Assembly (NCBI GenBank): GCA_958421655.1
Contig: CATZMG010000076.1
Span: 1-8,897 of the forward strand
Direction of reading: 5' to 3'
Length of the DNA stretch: 8,897 nucleotides
From: an uncultured Collinsella sp.
GTDB taxonomy: Bacteria > Actinomycetota > Coriobacteriia > Coriobacteriales > Coriobacteriaceae
Positions 1-5,674 of the stretch are shown one piece after another (the stretch's first letter is position 1; each line of letters starts with the position of its first letter). The position numbers and the translations under genes are program-made. The notes below the pieces were generated by a model. That model saw nothing but the letters and a program-made list of their open reading frames with translations, was not told the origin of the DNA and made no database searches.

Positions 1-89
1 CATTACGTTTGCTGCTCTACAGTCCTATGCAAGACGAAGGCCACATTAAGTGGCCTTCTTTGCATGCGGAACTCGCGACAAACGTAATG
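1..89. repeat. Nested palindrome E1 (outer inverted repeat plus core hairpin)
   Basis: Outer arms 1-11 (CATTACGTTTG) and 79-89 are perfect reverse complements. The left arm touches the window edge, so it may be longer. Inside lies a second pairing 27-32 with 60-65 (ATGCAA/TTGCAT) and a 9-bp core hairpin, 36-44 with 50-58, with loop ATTAA. The core GAAGGCCAC/GTGGCCTTC followed by TTT (59-61) looks like a factor-independent terminator for a gene left of the window. The 11-bp outer arms are not needed for termination and are the odd part. No coding region is supported here. Confidence 0.6.
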
Positions 90-138
90 CCCGCCCGCCT
101 CCGACCGACTACCAACTAATATTTTTTCAGCCCAGGCC

Positions 139-177
139 CCTGTGTACCGCGCGTCGAAGATCTTCAAATTCAAATAA
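139..177 (+). pseudogene. Relic of a glycosyltransferase 3' end (C-terminal tail only)
   Basis: In the plus-strand frame ending at TAA 175-177 the last residues read PVYRASKIFKFK. The intact glycosyltransferase on the other strand ends GLYRLASKIFKFN. The match covers about a dozen codons with one 3-base gap. Synonymous differences (CGC/CGT, GCG/GCC, TCG/TCA) suggest a diverged paralogue rather than a fresh copy. Upstream the frame is open only back to a stop at 85-87 and shows no similarity I can see, so the body of the gene is gone. It could be the last trace of a convergent paralogue. A chance match is possible but unlikely given the 17 identical bases (157-173 against 349-365). Confidence 0.5.
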
Positions 178-202
178 CCTGACAATCGATTCTTATAGCA
201 GA

Positions 203-312
203 GGCCCCTTGGCCTTTAGTTTGATACAAGTTCCGCACGAGCCGGAAAGCACTTAATGTGCTTTCCGTGCGAGCAGGACTGTTCGCAGTAGCAAACTAAA
301 GGCCAAGGGGCC
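203..312. repeat. Nested palindrome E2 (21-bp outer arms plus core hairpin)
   Basis: Arms 203-223 and 292-312 are perfect 21-bp reverse complements. A 9-bp core hairpin pairs 244-252 (GGAAAGCAC) with 258-266 around loop TTAAT, and a CGCAC/GTGCG pairing (234-238 with 267-271) extends it with a bulge. It lies just after the stop of the minus-strand glycosyltransferase and just after the stop of the plus-strand relic, so it may act as a bidirectional terminator. A third concentric pairing (157-173 with 349-365) lies outside it and corresponds to the two coding tails. The rest of the stretch up to 344 shows no gene. Confidence 0.7.
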
Positions 313-344
313 CAGTCAACCTATCAGCAGCGATTACTCGGCAG

Positions 345-1376
345 CTAGTTGAATTTGAAGATCTTTGAGGCAAGACGGTATAGGCCGAGTGTGGTTTTGT
401 CTCCCGCCCGTCCGCGCAGATTGGTGAAGAACCCGACCACGCCGTAGCGGGCACGACGATACATGCGCTCGTCGTAGGCCTTCAAATCATTCCACAGCGT
501 CTTTAGGCGCTCGTCGGCGCAATCTTCCTCGGAAAGCTTGGTGAGCACCGAGCAGATCGCCATCATCATGGTGAAGTAGCCCATCATGTACGAACGCAGG
601 CGCGACGACTCAACATCGCTGTACAGGTGGTACGACTCCATCATGATACGTGTAACACGGAACTGCTGGTCCAGACGCTTGACCATCGTTGCCTCGTTGA
701 CGCTCTGGCCTTCGCGACCGATAAAGTAGCGGTAGAGGTCGATGTCGGCGTAGTACATGGTCTTGCAACGCGGCAGCGGCACGTAGGCGTAGATGTTGTC
801 CGCATAGAACGTGTGCGGCGGCATGGGAAGGTTAGACTCGCGCAGCACATCCGTGCGATAGCACAGACTGTGCATGAGTAGGTTCTGGTCCAGGCGAAAA
901 TGACCGATCTGATCCCAGGAAAAGATCTTTTTGCGCGGCAGGGCAAATTTGTAGCCAATAGCGGTATGCGTGCCCTCGTAAACCTTCTCGTACACGTAGT
1001 TCGAGATAAACAGGTCAACGCGCTGGTCGCGCTCCTCAAAGCCACGCAGAATCGACAGCATGGTCGAAAGGGCAGCGCCGTCAAGCCAGTCGTCCGAGTC
1101 GACAACCTTGTAGTAGGTGCCCTGTGCCTCGCGCAGACCCGAAAGGACGGCAATACCGTGGCCACCGTTCTCCTGGTGTACCGCGCGAATGATACCGGGA
1201 TAACGTGCCTCCCACTCATCGGCCTTATCGGCCGTCTCGTCCTTGGAGCCGTCGTCCACCACGATAATCTCGATATCGGTGGCGTAATTGCTCCCCTCCA
1301 AGATGGAGGTGATGCAATGGTCCATGTCCTTGGCGGCGTTATACGAGGGAATACCGAATGTTATGACTTTATGCAT
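345..1376 (-). CDS. Family 2 glycosyltransferase (GT-A fold)
   Basis: A 343-residue protein that probably moves a sugar from a nucleotide-sugar donor onto a surface glycan or lipid carrier at the inner face of the membrane. The N-terminal half is a typical GT2 domain: ITFGIPSYN at 5-13, VVDDGSKDET at 39-48, ENGGHG at 69-74 and the metal-binding VDSDDW at 92-97. No membrane segment is obvious, and the C-terminal half is family-variable. I start at ATG 1376 because it lines up with the usual GT2 N terminus; an ATG six codons upstream (1394) has no ribosome-binding site. The start overlaps the glf stop by 8 bases (ATGCATAA), which points to translational coupling with glf. The neighbour suggests a galactofuranosyl or related transferase, but donor and acceptor cannot be read from the sequence. 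Confidence 0.88.
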   Translation of the reverse strand: MHKVITFGIPSYNAAKDMDHCITSILEGSNYATDIEIIVVDDGSKDETADKADEWEARYPGIIRAVHQENGGHGIAVLSGLREAQGTYYKVVDSDDWLDGAALSTMLSILRGFEERDQRVDLFISNYVYEKVYEGTHTAIGYKFALPRKKIFSWDQIGHFRLDQNLLMHSLCYRTDVLRESNLPMPPHTFYADNIYAYVPLPRCKTMYYADIDLYRYFIGREGQSVNEATMVKRLDQQFRVTRIMMESYHLYSDVESSRLRSYMMGYFTMMMAICSVLTKLSEEDCADERLKTLWNDLKAYDERMYRRARYGVVGFFTNLRGRAGDKTTLGLYRLASKIFKFN

Positions 1377-2571
1377 GGCAGGCGATAATCTCATCCGAAA
1401 GATCGAGGGCGGAATTGGTCACGGCGTCCATATCGTAGTAACGATACTCGGCCAGACGACCCACCGGGTGGAAGTTCGTCAGGTTCTGGACGCGCTCAAG
1501 ATAGCGCTCGTAGAGCTCACGGTTCTCGGGCTCAAGAATGGCGTAGTACGGCGTCTCACCCGAGCCGGGCGTATAGGTCTTGGAGTACTCCTTCATGATG
1601 GTGGTCTTGCCGGGCAGGACCTGACCGGTCATGTTCTTGAACTCGGTGATGCGCGTATAGTCCTCGCTCGTGGTGTAGTTGACGGTGCCCACGGGCTGGA
1701 ACTGATCCATATCGAGCGTCTCGAACTTCATGTCGAGCGTGCGGTACGGCAGCGCGCCCAGATCGAGATTGAACAGCTCGTCAAGTGGACCGGTGTAGAC
1801 GATCTCGCCACCATAGACCTTGCCGTCGATCTTGACGGTAGTCTCGTCGATCTCAAAGAGGTCGCGGGCGTCTACGTCACAGAATACGTCGATCAGATCG
1901 TGATCGAGCATATGCTCGAACAGCGCGGTATAGCCGTCCTGCGGCATGCCCTGGAAAGGAGCCTGCGGGAAGTAGCGATCGTCATCGCCCACAAAGACGG
2001 GAACGCGGCCGGTGATCGAGGGGTCGATCTGGTCGGGCGTCTGGCCCCACTGCTTCATGGTGTAATGCAAAAAAACGTTCTCGTAGACGTAATCGGCGAC
2101 CTCGGCAAGATCCGGGTCGTTCTTCTTGCGCAGCTCCATAATGGGCACCTTGACGTCCTTGCCAAAGGTCTCCACGAGCTTCTGATACAGCTCCTCGCCG
2201 CGCTCATCCCCAAAGGCGAGCTTGAGGCTCGCATGGTTAAAGGGCACGGGCATAAGGGTACCGTTGATGTTGGCGAGCACCTTGTGCTGGTAGTCCGTCC
2301 ACTTGGTAAAGCGCGACAGGAAATTGTGGACGCGCTCGTTAAAGGTATGGTAGATGTGCGGACCATACTCGTGGACCAGGATTCCCGCCTCGTCAGTGCA
2401 GTCGAAGGCATTGCCCGCAATGTGGCTACGGCGTTCCAAAACGGCAACACGATAGCCGATAGTTTCGGCAAGACGGCGGGCGCAAACGGCACCGGCATAA
2501 CCGGCGCCGACAACGATCATGTCGTACGCACCGGCATTAAAGCCTTCAGGCAGGCCTGAGGTAATCTGCAT
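1369..2571 (-). CDS. glf: UDP-galactopyranose mutase
   Basis: A 400-residue cytoplasmic flavoenzyme that interconverts UDP-galactopyranose and UDP-galactofuranose, the donor for galactofuranose in surface polymers. The FAD-binding Rossmann motif GAGYAG is at 22-27, followed by the ERRSHIAGN segment (46-54). Family landmarks are HYTMKQWG (169-176), the conserved arginine in GRVPV (188-192), DDDRYF (196-201), NYTTSEDYTRITEFK (298-312) and the C-terminal FAD-contacting GRLAEYRYYDMD (371-382). Length is near the family norm of about 370-400, with a short extra N terminus (about 15 residues) before the Rossmann strand. AAGGAG lies seven bases before ATG 2571 and supports this start. It is the first gene of a two-gene unit with the downstream glycosyltransferase. 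Two hairpins in its leader could affect expression. Confidence 0.96.
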   Translation of the reverse strand: MQITSGLPEGFNAGAYDMIVVGAGYAGAVCARRLAETIGYRVAVLERRSHIAGNAFDCTDEAGILVHEYGPHIYHTFNERVHNFLSRFTKWTDYQHKVLANINGTLMPVPFNHASLKLAFGDERGEELYQKLVETFGKDVKVPIMELRKKNDPDLAEVADYVYENVFLHYTMKQWGQTPDQIDPSITGRVPVFVGDDDRYFPQAPFQGMPQDGYTALFEHMLDHDLIDVFCDVDARDLFEIDETTVKIDGKVYGGEIVYTGPLDELFNLDLGALPYRTLDMKFETLDMDQFQPVGTVNYTTSEDYTRITEFKNMTGQVLPGKTTIMKEYSKTYTPGSGETPYYAILEPENRELYERYLERVQNLTNFHPVGRLAEYRYYDMDAVTNSALDLSDEIIACHA

Positions 2572-2585
2572 CGATACTCCTTGTC

Positions 2586-2633
2586 AAAAGCCACGTGCTC
2601 GTTAGCTGGGCTTTTCTCGAACATTCTTCGAGA
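2586..2633 (-). promoter_or_regulatory. Paired dyads in the glf leader
   Basis: A perfect dyad TCTCGAA-CATTC-TTCGAGA spans 2615-2633 (7-bp arms, 5-base spacer). Next to it 2586-2592 (AAAAGCC) pairs with 2609-2615 (GGCTTTT) around a 16-base loop. In the minus-strand RNA the second hairpin ends in TTTT three bases before the AAGGAG of glf, so it resembles a small terminator or a translation-masking hairpin. The first dyad could equally be a DNA operator. Position between the likely promoter and the start codon is the main argument; no regulator is identified. Confidence 0.4.
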
Positions 2634-2649
2634 CATATTTATCAGAGCG

Positions 2650-2675
2650 ATTATAGCGCTAATGCGTCCTATAAT
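2650..2675. promoter_or_regulatory. Facing -10 boxes of the glf/pta divergent promoters
   Basis: TATAAT occurs on the plus strand at 2670-2675 and on the minus strand at 2655-2650. Together they form an inverted repeat ATTATAG (2650-2656) / CTATAAT (2669-2675) with a 12-base centre. The plus box would serve pta (leader about 120 bases) and the minus box glf (leader about 70 bases). Neither has a convincing -35 box at 16-18 bases, so the boxes are judged on the -10 match and on their position. The two polymerase sites would overlap, so use of one promoter may exclude the other. Confidence 0.45.
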
Positions 2676-2727
2676 GAGCTTGCCACACAAGGAAAGCTCA
2701 AGCACCGCGGCGTACATTATTGAAAGG

Positions 2728-2750
2728 TAAACCCGCTAGCAGCGGGTTTA
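2728..2750 (+). terminator. Terminator-like hairpin in the pta leader
   Basis: TAAACCCGCT (2728-2737) pairs perfectly with 2741-2750 around a three-base loop AGC, and TTCG follows. It resembles the terminator after the MFS gene (shared TAAACCC/GGGTTTA stem). Here it lies 52 bases before the pta start and after the likely promoter, so it could attenuate pta or mark a short leader RNA. The T-run is short, so termination would be partial at best. Confidence 0.45.
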
Positions 2751-2802
2751 TTCGTGAACAGCCGGGCGCCTGGAGCTTAGTGAAACGCTTGTAAGGAGTA
2801 AC

Positions 2803-3783
2803 ATGAGCGATTTCCTTAACCGTATGAAGTCTGCCGCCAAGGCCGACCTTAAGACGATCGTCCTGCCCGAGGGCGAGGATCCGCGTACCATCGTCGCGGC
2901 AAACAAAATCATCGAGGAGGGCCTGGCAAAGCTCGTCATCCTGGGCAACCCCGACGAGATCGATGTTCCCGGCGCCACCGTCATCGACCCGCGCAATGCC
3001 GAAAAGCACGAGGAGTACGCGCAGAAGTTTGCCGAGCTCCGCGCCAAGAAGGGTGTCACCATCGAGCAGGCTCGCGCCCAGGTGATGGACGCCACCTACT
3101 TTGGCACCATGATGGTCAAGATGGGCGATGCCGACGGCCTGGTCTCCGGCGCCTGCCACTCCACCGCCGACACCCTGCGCCCCGCGCTGCAGATCCTCAA
3201 GACCGCCCCGGGCACCAAGCTGGTCTCGGCCTTCTTCGTAATGTGCACCGACACCCCGCAGTTCGGCACCGACGGCACGCTGATCTTCGCCGACTGCGGC
3301 CTCAACATCAACCCGTCCTCCGACGAGCTCTCCGAGATCGCCATCGCCTCGGCCCACTCCTGGTCCACCTTCATGGGCAATGTTGAGCCGCACGTGGCCA
3401 TGCTCTCCTACTCCACCATGGGCTCCGCCGGTGGCGAGGTCGCCAAGAAGGTCCAGGAGGCTGTGAAGTTCTGCAAGGAGAAGGCTCCCGAGCTCGCCAT
3501 CGACGGCGACCTGCAGCTCGATGCCGCTATCGTCCCCACCGTCGCCCAGCTCAAGGCTCCCGGCTCCTCCGTCGCCGGTAAGGCCAACGTGCTCGTGTTC
3601 CCCGACCTCGAGGCCGGCAACATCGGCTACAAGCTGGTCCAGCGCTTCGCCGGCGCTGACGCCTACGGCCCCATCCTGCAGGGCATCGCCAAGCCGGTCA
3701 ACGACCTGTCGCGCGGCTGCTCTGCCGACGACATCGTGGGTGTCGTGGCCATCACCGCCGTCCAGGCTCAGATGGCTGAGTAG
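2803..3783 (+). CDS. pta: Phosphate acetyltransferase (phosphotransacetylase)
   Basis: A 326-residue cytoplasmic enzyme converting acetyl-CoA and phosphate to acetyl phosphate and CoA. Length fits the short single-domain form without the N-terminal regulatory region of enterobacterial Pta. Landmarks: LPEGEDPR (21-28), the DGLVSGACHSTADTLRP block (111-127), and the C-terminal GPILQGIAKPVNDLSRGCS block (from 289) with conserved Asn, Ser-Arg and Asp residues of the active cleft. AAGGAG precedes ATG by five bases. It is transcribed away from glf and towards the two acetate kinase genes, so pta and ackA are not one transcript here. The likely promoter is at 2670-2675 with a hairpin-bearing leader. 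Codon use is strongly GC-rich, as expected for a highly expressed gene of a high-GC genome. Confidence 0.96.
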   Translation: MSDFLNRMKSAAKADLKTIVLPEGEDPRTIVAANKIIEEGLAKLVILGNPDEIDVPGATVIDPRNAEKHEEYAQKFAELRAKKGVTIEQARAQVMDATYFGTMMVKMGDADGLVSGACHSTADTLRPALQILKTAPGTKLVSAFFVMCTDTPQFGTDGTLIFADCGLNINPSSDELSEIAIASAHSWSTFMGNVEPHVAMLSYSTMGSAGGEVAKKVQEAVKFCKEKAPELAIDGDLQLDAAIVPTVAQLKAPGSSVAGKANVLVFPDLEAGNIGYKLVQRFAGADAYGPILQGIAKPVNDLSRGCSADDIVGVVAITAVQAQMAE

Positions 3784-3802
3784 CGGACTTATCCCCTCGG
3801 GG

Positions 3803-3921
3803 CCCTACAGGGTAAAGCTCTGAAAACGTCCTCGGACATGCATGAAACCCCCGCTGCGCACTTCGTGCGGCGGGGGTTTCATGCGTCCTGCGGAAAGTTT
3901 TCAGAGCTTTACCCTGTAGGG
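3803..3921. repeat. Nested palindrome E3 (25-bp outer arms)
   Basis: Arms 3803-3827 and 3897-3921 are perfect 25-bp reverse complements; one G-U pair and three more pairs (3799-3802 with 3922-3925) extend them. Thirteen unpaired bases on each side separate the arms from the terminator hairpin in the centre. In RNA this would form one rod of about 120 nt from either strand. It begins about 20 bases after the pta stop, in the gap between converging genes. A stem this long goes beyond what termination requires. Confidence 0.75.
3841..3883 (+). terminator. pta: pta terminator (bidirectional)
   Basis: CATGAAACCCCCGC (3841-3854) pairs perfectly with 3870-3883, and CGCAC/GTGCG (3857-3861 with 3865-3869) caps the stem around a TTC loop after a two-base bulge. 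The right arm contains GGGGGTTT, and the mirror-image form on the other strand also ends in TTT after a C/G-rich stem, so it could stop transcription from both sides. It is the first strong hairpin after pta and forms the core of palindrome E3. Confidence 0.75.
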
Positions 3922-4086
3922 TCCCTGCCGCCACGTGGTGCTCAGGGGATCTGGGGCGGACGGCGGCTTGGCTACGAGCTGGGGCTGAGAATCTGAATGG
4001 ATGGGTGCCGTTGCTGGGGGGCAAACGATGCGGATATGGTCACTGTGGATTTGAAAGGCTGATAGGGCCTCGGCGGTTGTTGTGCC

Positions 4087-4256
4087 GGAAAGCGTGTCCC
4101 GGTTTGAAGGCGGATTGTGGGATGCAGCTTCCACTTGGGGGCTGTTTGGGAAACTGTGGGACGTAATTTTGCTTTATTGTGGGTCGCACTTTCCGCAACG
4201 CGCCTCAACCGGAAAGCGTGTCCCAGAATTTGTGCTCGAAATGGGATGGAGTTTCC
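4087..4256. repeat. Three 46-bp dyad units at an exact 62-bp period
   Basis: Units start at 4087, 4149 and 4211. Each is 14 + 18 + 14 bases and begins GGAAA and ends TTCC. Unit 1 is GGAAAGCGTGTCCC-N18-GGGATGCAGCTTCC. Unit 2 is GGAAACTGTGGGAC-N18-GGGTCGCACTTTCC. Unit 3 is GGAAAGCGTGTCCC-N18-GGGATGGAGTTTCC. Units 1 and 3 share a 16-base identical left end (CC before GGAAA). Unit 2 read in reverse begins GGAAAGTGCGACCC, so each unit is an imperfect inverted repeat. Linkers are 16 bases. The stretch 3926-4086 to the left has no gene I can support. The function is unknown; candidates are an array of protein sites, repeated RNA hairpins or a decayed mobile repeat. Confidence 0.65.
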
Positions 4257-4274
4257 GCCGCCCACCTGCTAGCA

Positions 4275-4310
4275 GAAAGGCCTCCGGAGCTGTTGCTCTG
4301 GAGGCCTTTC
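4275..4310 (-). terminator. Terminator of the first ackA gene
   Basis: A 16-bp stem (4275-4290 with 4295-4310, one G-U pair) around loop TGTT contains AAAGGCCTCC/GGAGGCCTTT. It starts 21 bases after the ackA stop codon. The minus-strand side ends CCTTTC and the plus side continues TTTCGTTT, so it probably works in both directions and insulates the converging pta transcript. A perfect 10-bp palindrome CTGCTAGCAG (4266-4275) abuts it. Confidence 0.75.
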
Positions 4311-4331
4311 GTTTAAATGCAAATGAGCGCG

Positions 4332-5510
4332 TTAGTTGTTCTTGGTCAGACGCTCGACGTCGTGGGCGATCATGTATTCCTCGTCGGTGGGGATGACCAT
4401 GACCGTGACGGAAGAGCCGGCGGCGCTGATGACCTGTGGGCCGTTACCCACGGCCTCGCGGTTCTTGTTGTTGTCGATGCGTACGCCCAGCCATTCAAAG
4501 CAGTCGCAGAAGGCCTTGCGGATCGACCAGTCGTTCTCGCCGATGCCGGCGGTAAAGGTAATGGTGTCCACGCCCGCCATGGAGGCGATCATGGAGCCGG
4601 CCTGCTGCATGGCCTTGTAGGCGAACATATCGAAGGCGAGCAGGCAGCGCTCGTCGCCCTCGGAGGCGCGCGTACGGATGTCGCGGGCGTCGTTGGAGAT
4701 GCCCGAGATGGCAAGCAGACCAGACTGCTTGTTCATCATGTCGTCGACTTCCTGGTAGCTGTAGCCGCCCTCGCGCTGGAGGTAGCACACGGTGGCCGGG
4801 TCAATGGAGCCACAACGGGTGCCCATCATCAGGCCGTCGAGCGGTGTGAGGCCCATCGTTGTGTCGCGGCAAACGCCGTCCTCAATGGCGGCGAGCGAAG
4901 CGCCGTTGCCCAGATGGCACGAAAGCAGACGGTGGCAGCACGAGCCCAGAATCTCCTTTGCCATCATCCACTCGTAGCGGTGGCTCGTACCGTGGGCGCC
5001 GTACTTGCGCACATGGTACTTGTCGCACACGTCCTTGGGCAGCGCGTAGGTGTAGGCAACCTCGGGCATGGTCATGTGGAACGAGGTGTCGAAGACGGCC
5101 ACGTTGGGCAGCTCCGGATACTTCTCGCGGCAGTATTCGATTGCCGCGGCCTCGCCGTAATTGTGCAGTGGGGCGAGCGGGGCCACCTCAAGGATCTTAG
5201 CCATGACCTCGTCGTCGACGACCGCGGAATCATCGAAGTGCCAGCCACCCTGAACGATACGGTGGCCGATGCCATCGATTGTAAAGTCGGTCTTCTCAAG
5301 CTCCTCGAGCACGCGAGCGATAGCAGAGCGATGATCGGGGAAGGGAACCTCCTCGGTCTGCTTGGCGCCACCGTTCTCGGAGTGGCCAAAGATGCCCATC
5401 TCCGAGCCGATACGCTCGCAGTTGCCCTTGGCGAAAACCTCGCGGGTATCGGTATCCAAAAGCTGATATTTAAGACTCGAGCTGCCGGCGTTGACAACAA
5501 GTACGTTCAT
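4332..5510 (-). CDS. ackA: Acetate kinase, canonical copy
   Basis: A 392-residue cytoplasmic kinase converting acetyl phosphate and ADP to acetate and ATP. The ASKHA-fold N terminus VVNAGSSSLKYQ is at 5-16 with the catalytic Asn at 7. Other expected residues are HR at 83-84, His116 in APLHN, Asp141 in VFDTSFH, His173 and His177 in GAHGTSHR, the nucleotide loop CHLGNGAS (198-205), Arg232 in MGTRCG, GIGEN (322-326) and the C-terminal Glu pair in PTDEEYMIA (377-378). Departures from the usual motifs are Gln87 (GHRIVQGG, commonly His) and Ser in GSIDP (commonly Asp); the neighbouring paralogue shares both. AAGGAG lies seven bases before the ATG. It has its own terminator and an AT-rich leader, so it is probably transcribed separately from the upstream copy. 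Confidence 0.95.
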   Translation of the reverse strand: MNVLVVNAGSSSLKYQLLDTDTREVFAKGNCERIGSEMGIFGHSENGGAKQTEEVPFPDHRSAIARVLEELEKTDFTIDGIGHRIVQGGWHFDDSAVVDDEVMAKILEVAPLAPLHNYGEAAAIEYCREKYPELPNVAVFDTSFHMTMPEVAYTYALPKDVCDKYHVRKYGAHGTSHRYEWMMAKEILGSCCHRLLSCHLGNGASLAAIEDGVCRDTTMGLTPLDGLMMGTRCGSIDPATVCYLQREGGYSYQEVDDMMNKQSGLLAISGISNDARDIRTRASEGDERCLLAFDMFAYKAMQQAGSMIASMAGVDTITFTAGIGENDWSIRKAFCDCFEWLGVRIDNNKNREAVGNGPQVISAAGSSVTVMVIPTDEEYMIAHDVERLTKNN

Positions 5511-5530
5511 GAGACTCCTTCGTGATTACA

Positions 5531-5562
5531 GTACGGTCGGCAAACCTATAGGGCGGCCGTAC
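5531..5562 (-). promoter_or_regulatory. Leader hairpin of the first ackA gene
   Basis: GTACGGTCG (5531-5539) pairs with CGGCCGTAC (5554-5562), eight pairs plus one G-U or mismatch position depending on the strand, around a 14-base loop. It sits 20 bases before the start codon and about 8 bases before the ribosome-binding site. It may stabilise the messenger or bind a regulator; nothing in the sequence decides between these. Confidence 0.35.
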
Positions 5563-5587
5563 CCTTAATAAGAAGTTATCAGAATTC

Positions 5588-5616
5588 AATAAATATCTAT
5601 TAAACTCTTCGCCCAA
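5588..5616 (-). promoter_or_regulatory. Possible promoter of the first ackA gene
   Basis: The 60-base block 5563-5622 is AT-rich in an otherwise GC-rich region and lies between the terminator of the second ackA gene and this gene. The best pair read on the minus strand is TTGGGC (5616-5611) and TTTATT (5593-5588) with a 17-base spacer. The match to consensus is weak, so the location is more reliable than the exact boxes. Confidence 0.25.
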
Positions 5617-5627
5617 CGAGCATAAAA

Positions 5628-5660
5628 GGGGGCTGAACGGCGCAAGGCCATCCAGTCCCC
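5628..5660 (-). terminator. Terminator of the second ackA gene
   Basis: GGGGGCTG (5628-5635) pairs with CAGTCCCC (5653-5660) including one G-U pair, with a small GGC/GCC pairing inside the loop. Read on the minus strand the stem ends CCCCC and continues TTTTATG, a good T-run. It starts 15 bases after the stop codon, and it argues against simple co-transcription of the two kinase genes. Confidence 0.7.
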
Positions 5661-5674
5661 TCCCCTTGCATCAA

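Noticed and set aside
203..312. Integron attC site or MITE
   Set aside because: No conserved R'/R'' core, no integrase, no target-site duplication, and the outer arms of the three similar elements share no sequence.
1377..1394. Upstream ATG extending the glycosyltransferase by six residues
   Set aside because: No ribosome-binding site precedes it, and the extra residues fall outside the GT2 start; the ATG at 1376 overlaps the glf stop in a coupling arrangement.
1288..2559. Long plus-strand open frame opposite glf (and similar ones opposite both ackA genes)
   Set aside because: These are shadows of GC-rich coding DNA on the other strand; the translations show low-complexity Val/Gly/Leu-rich sequence without domain features, and the true genes carry clear family motifs.
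2615..2633. LexA (SOS) box in the glf leader
   Set aside because: The CGAAC half is present but the required CGAAC-N4-GTTCG spacing is not; the dyad centre differs.
4087..4256. CRISPR array
   Set aside because: The repeated parts are imperfect dyads conserved only at their ends, there are only three units, no cas gene is visible, and the 18-base centres are flanked by diverged arms rather than identical repeats.
3972..4396. Small open frames in the pta-ackA gap
   Set aside because: They lack ribosome-binding sites, run across repeats and a terminator, and their translations show no recognisable features.
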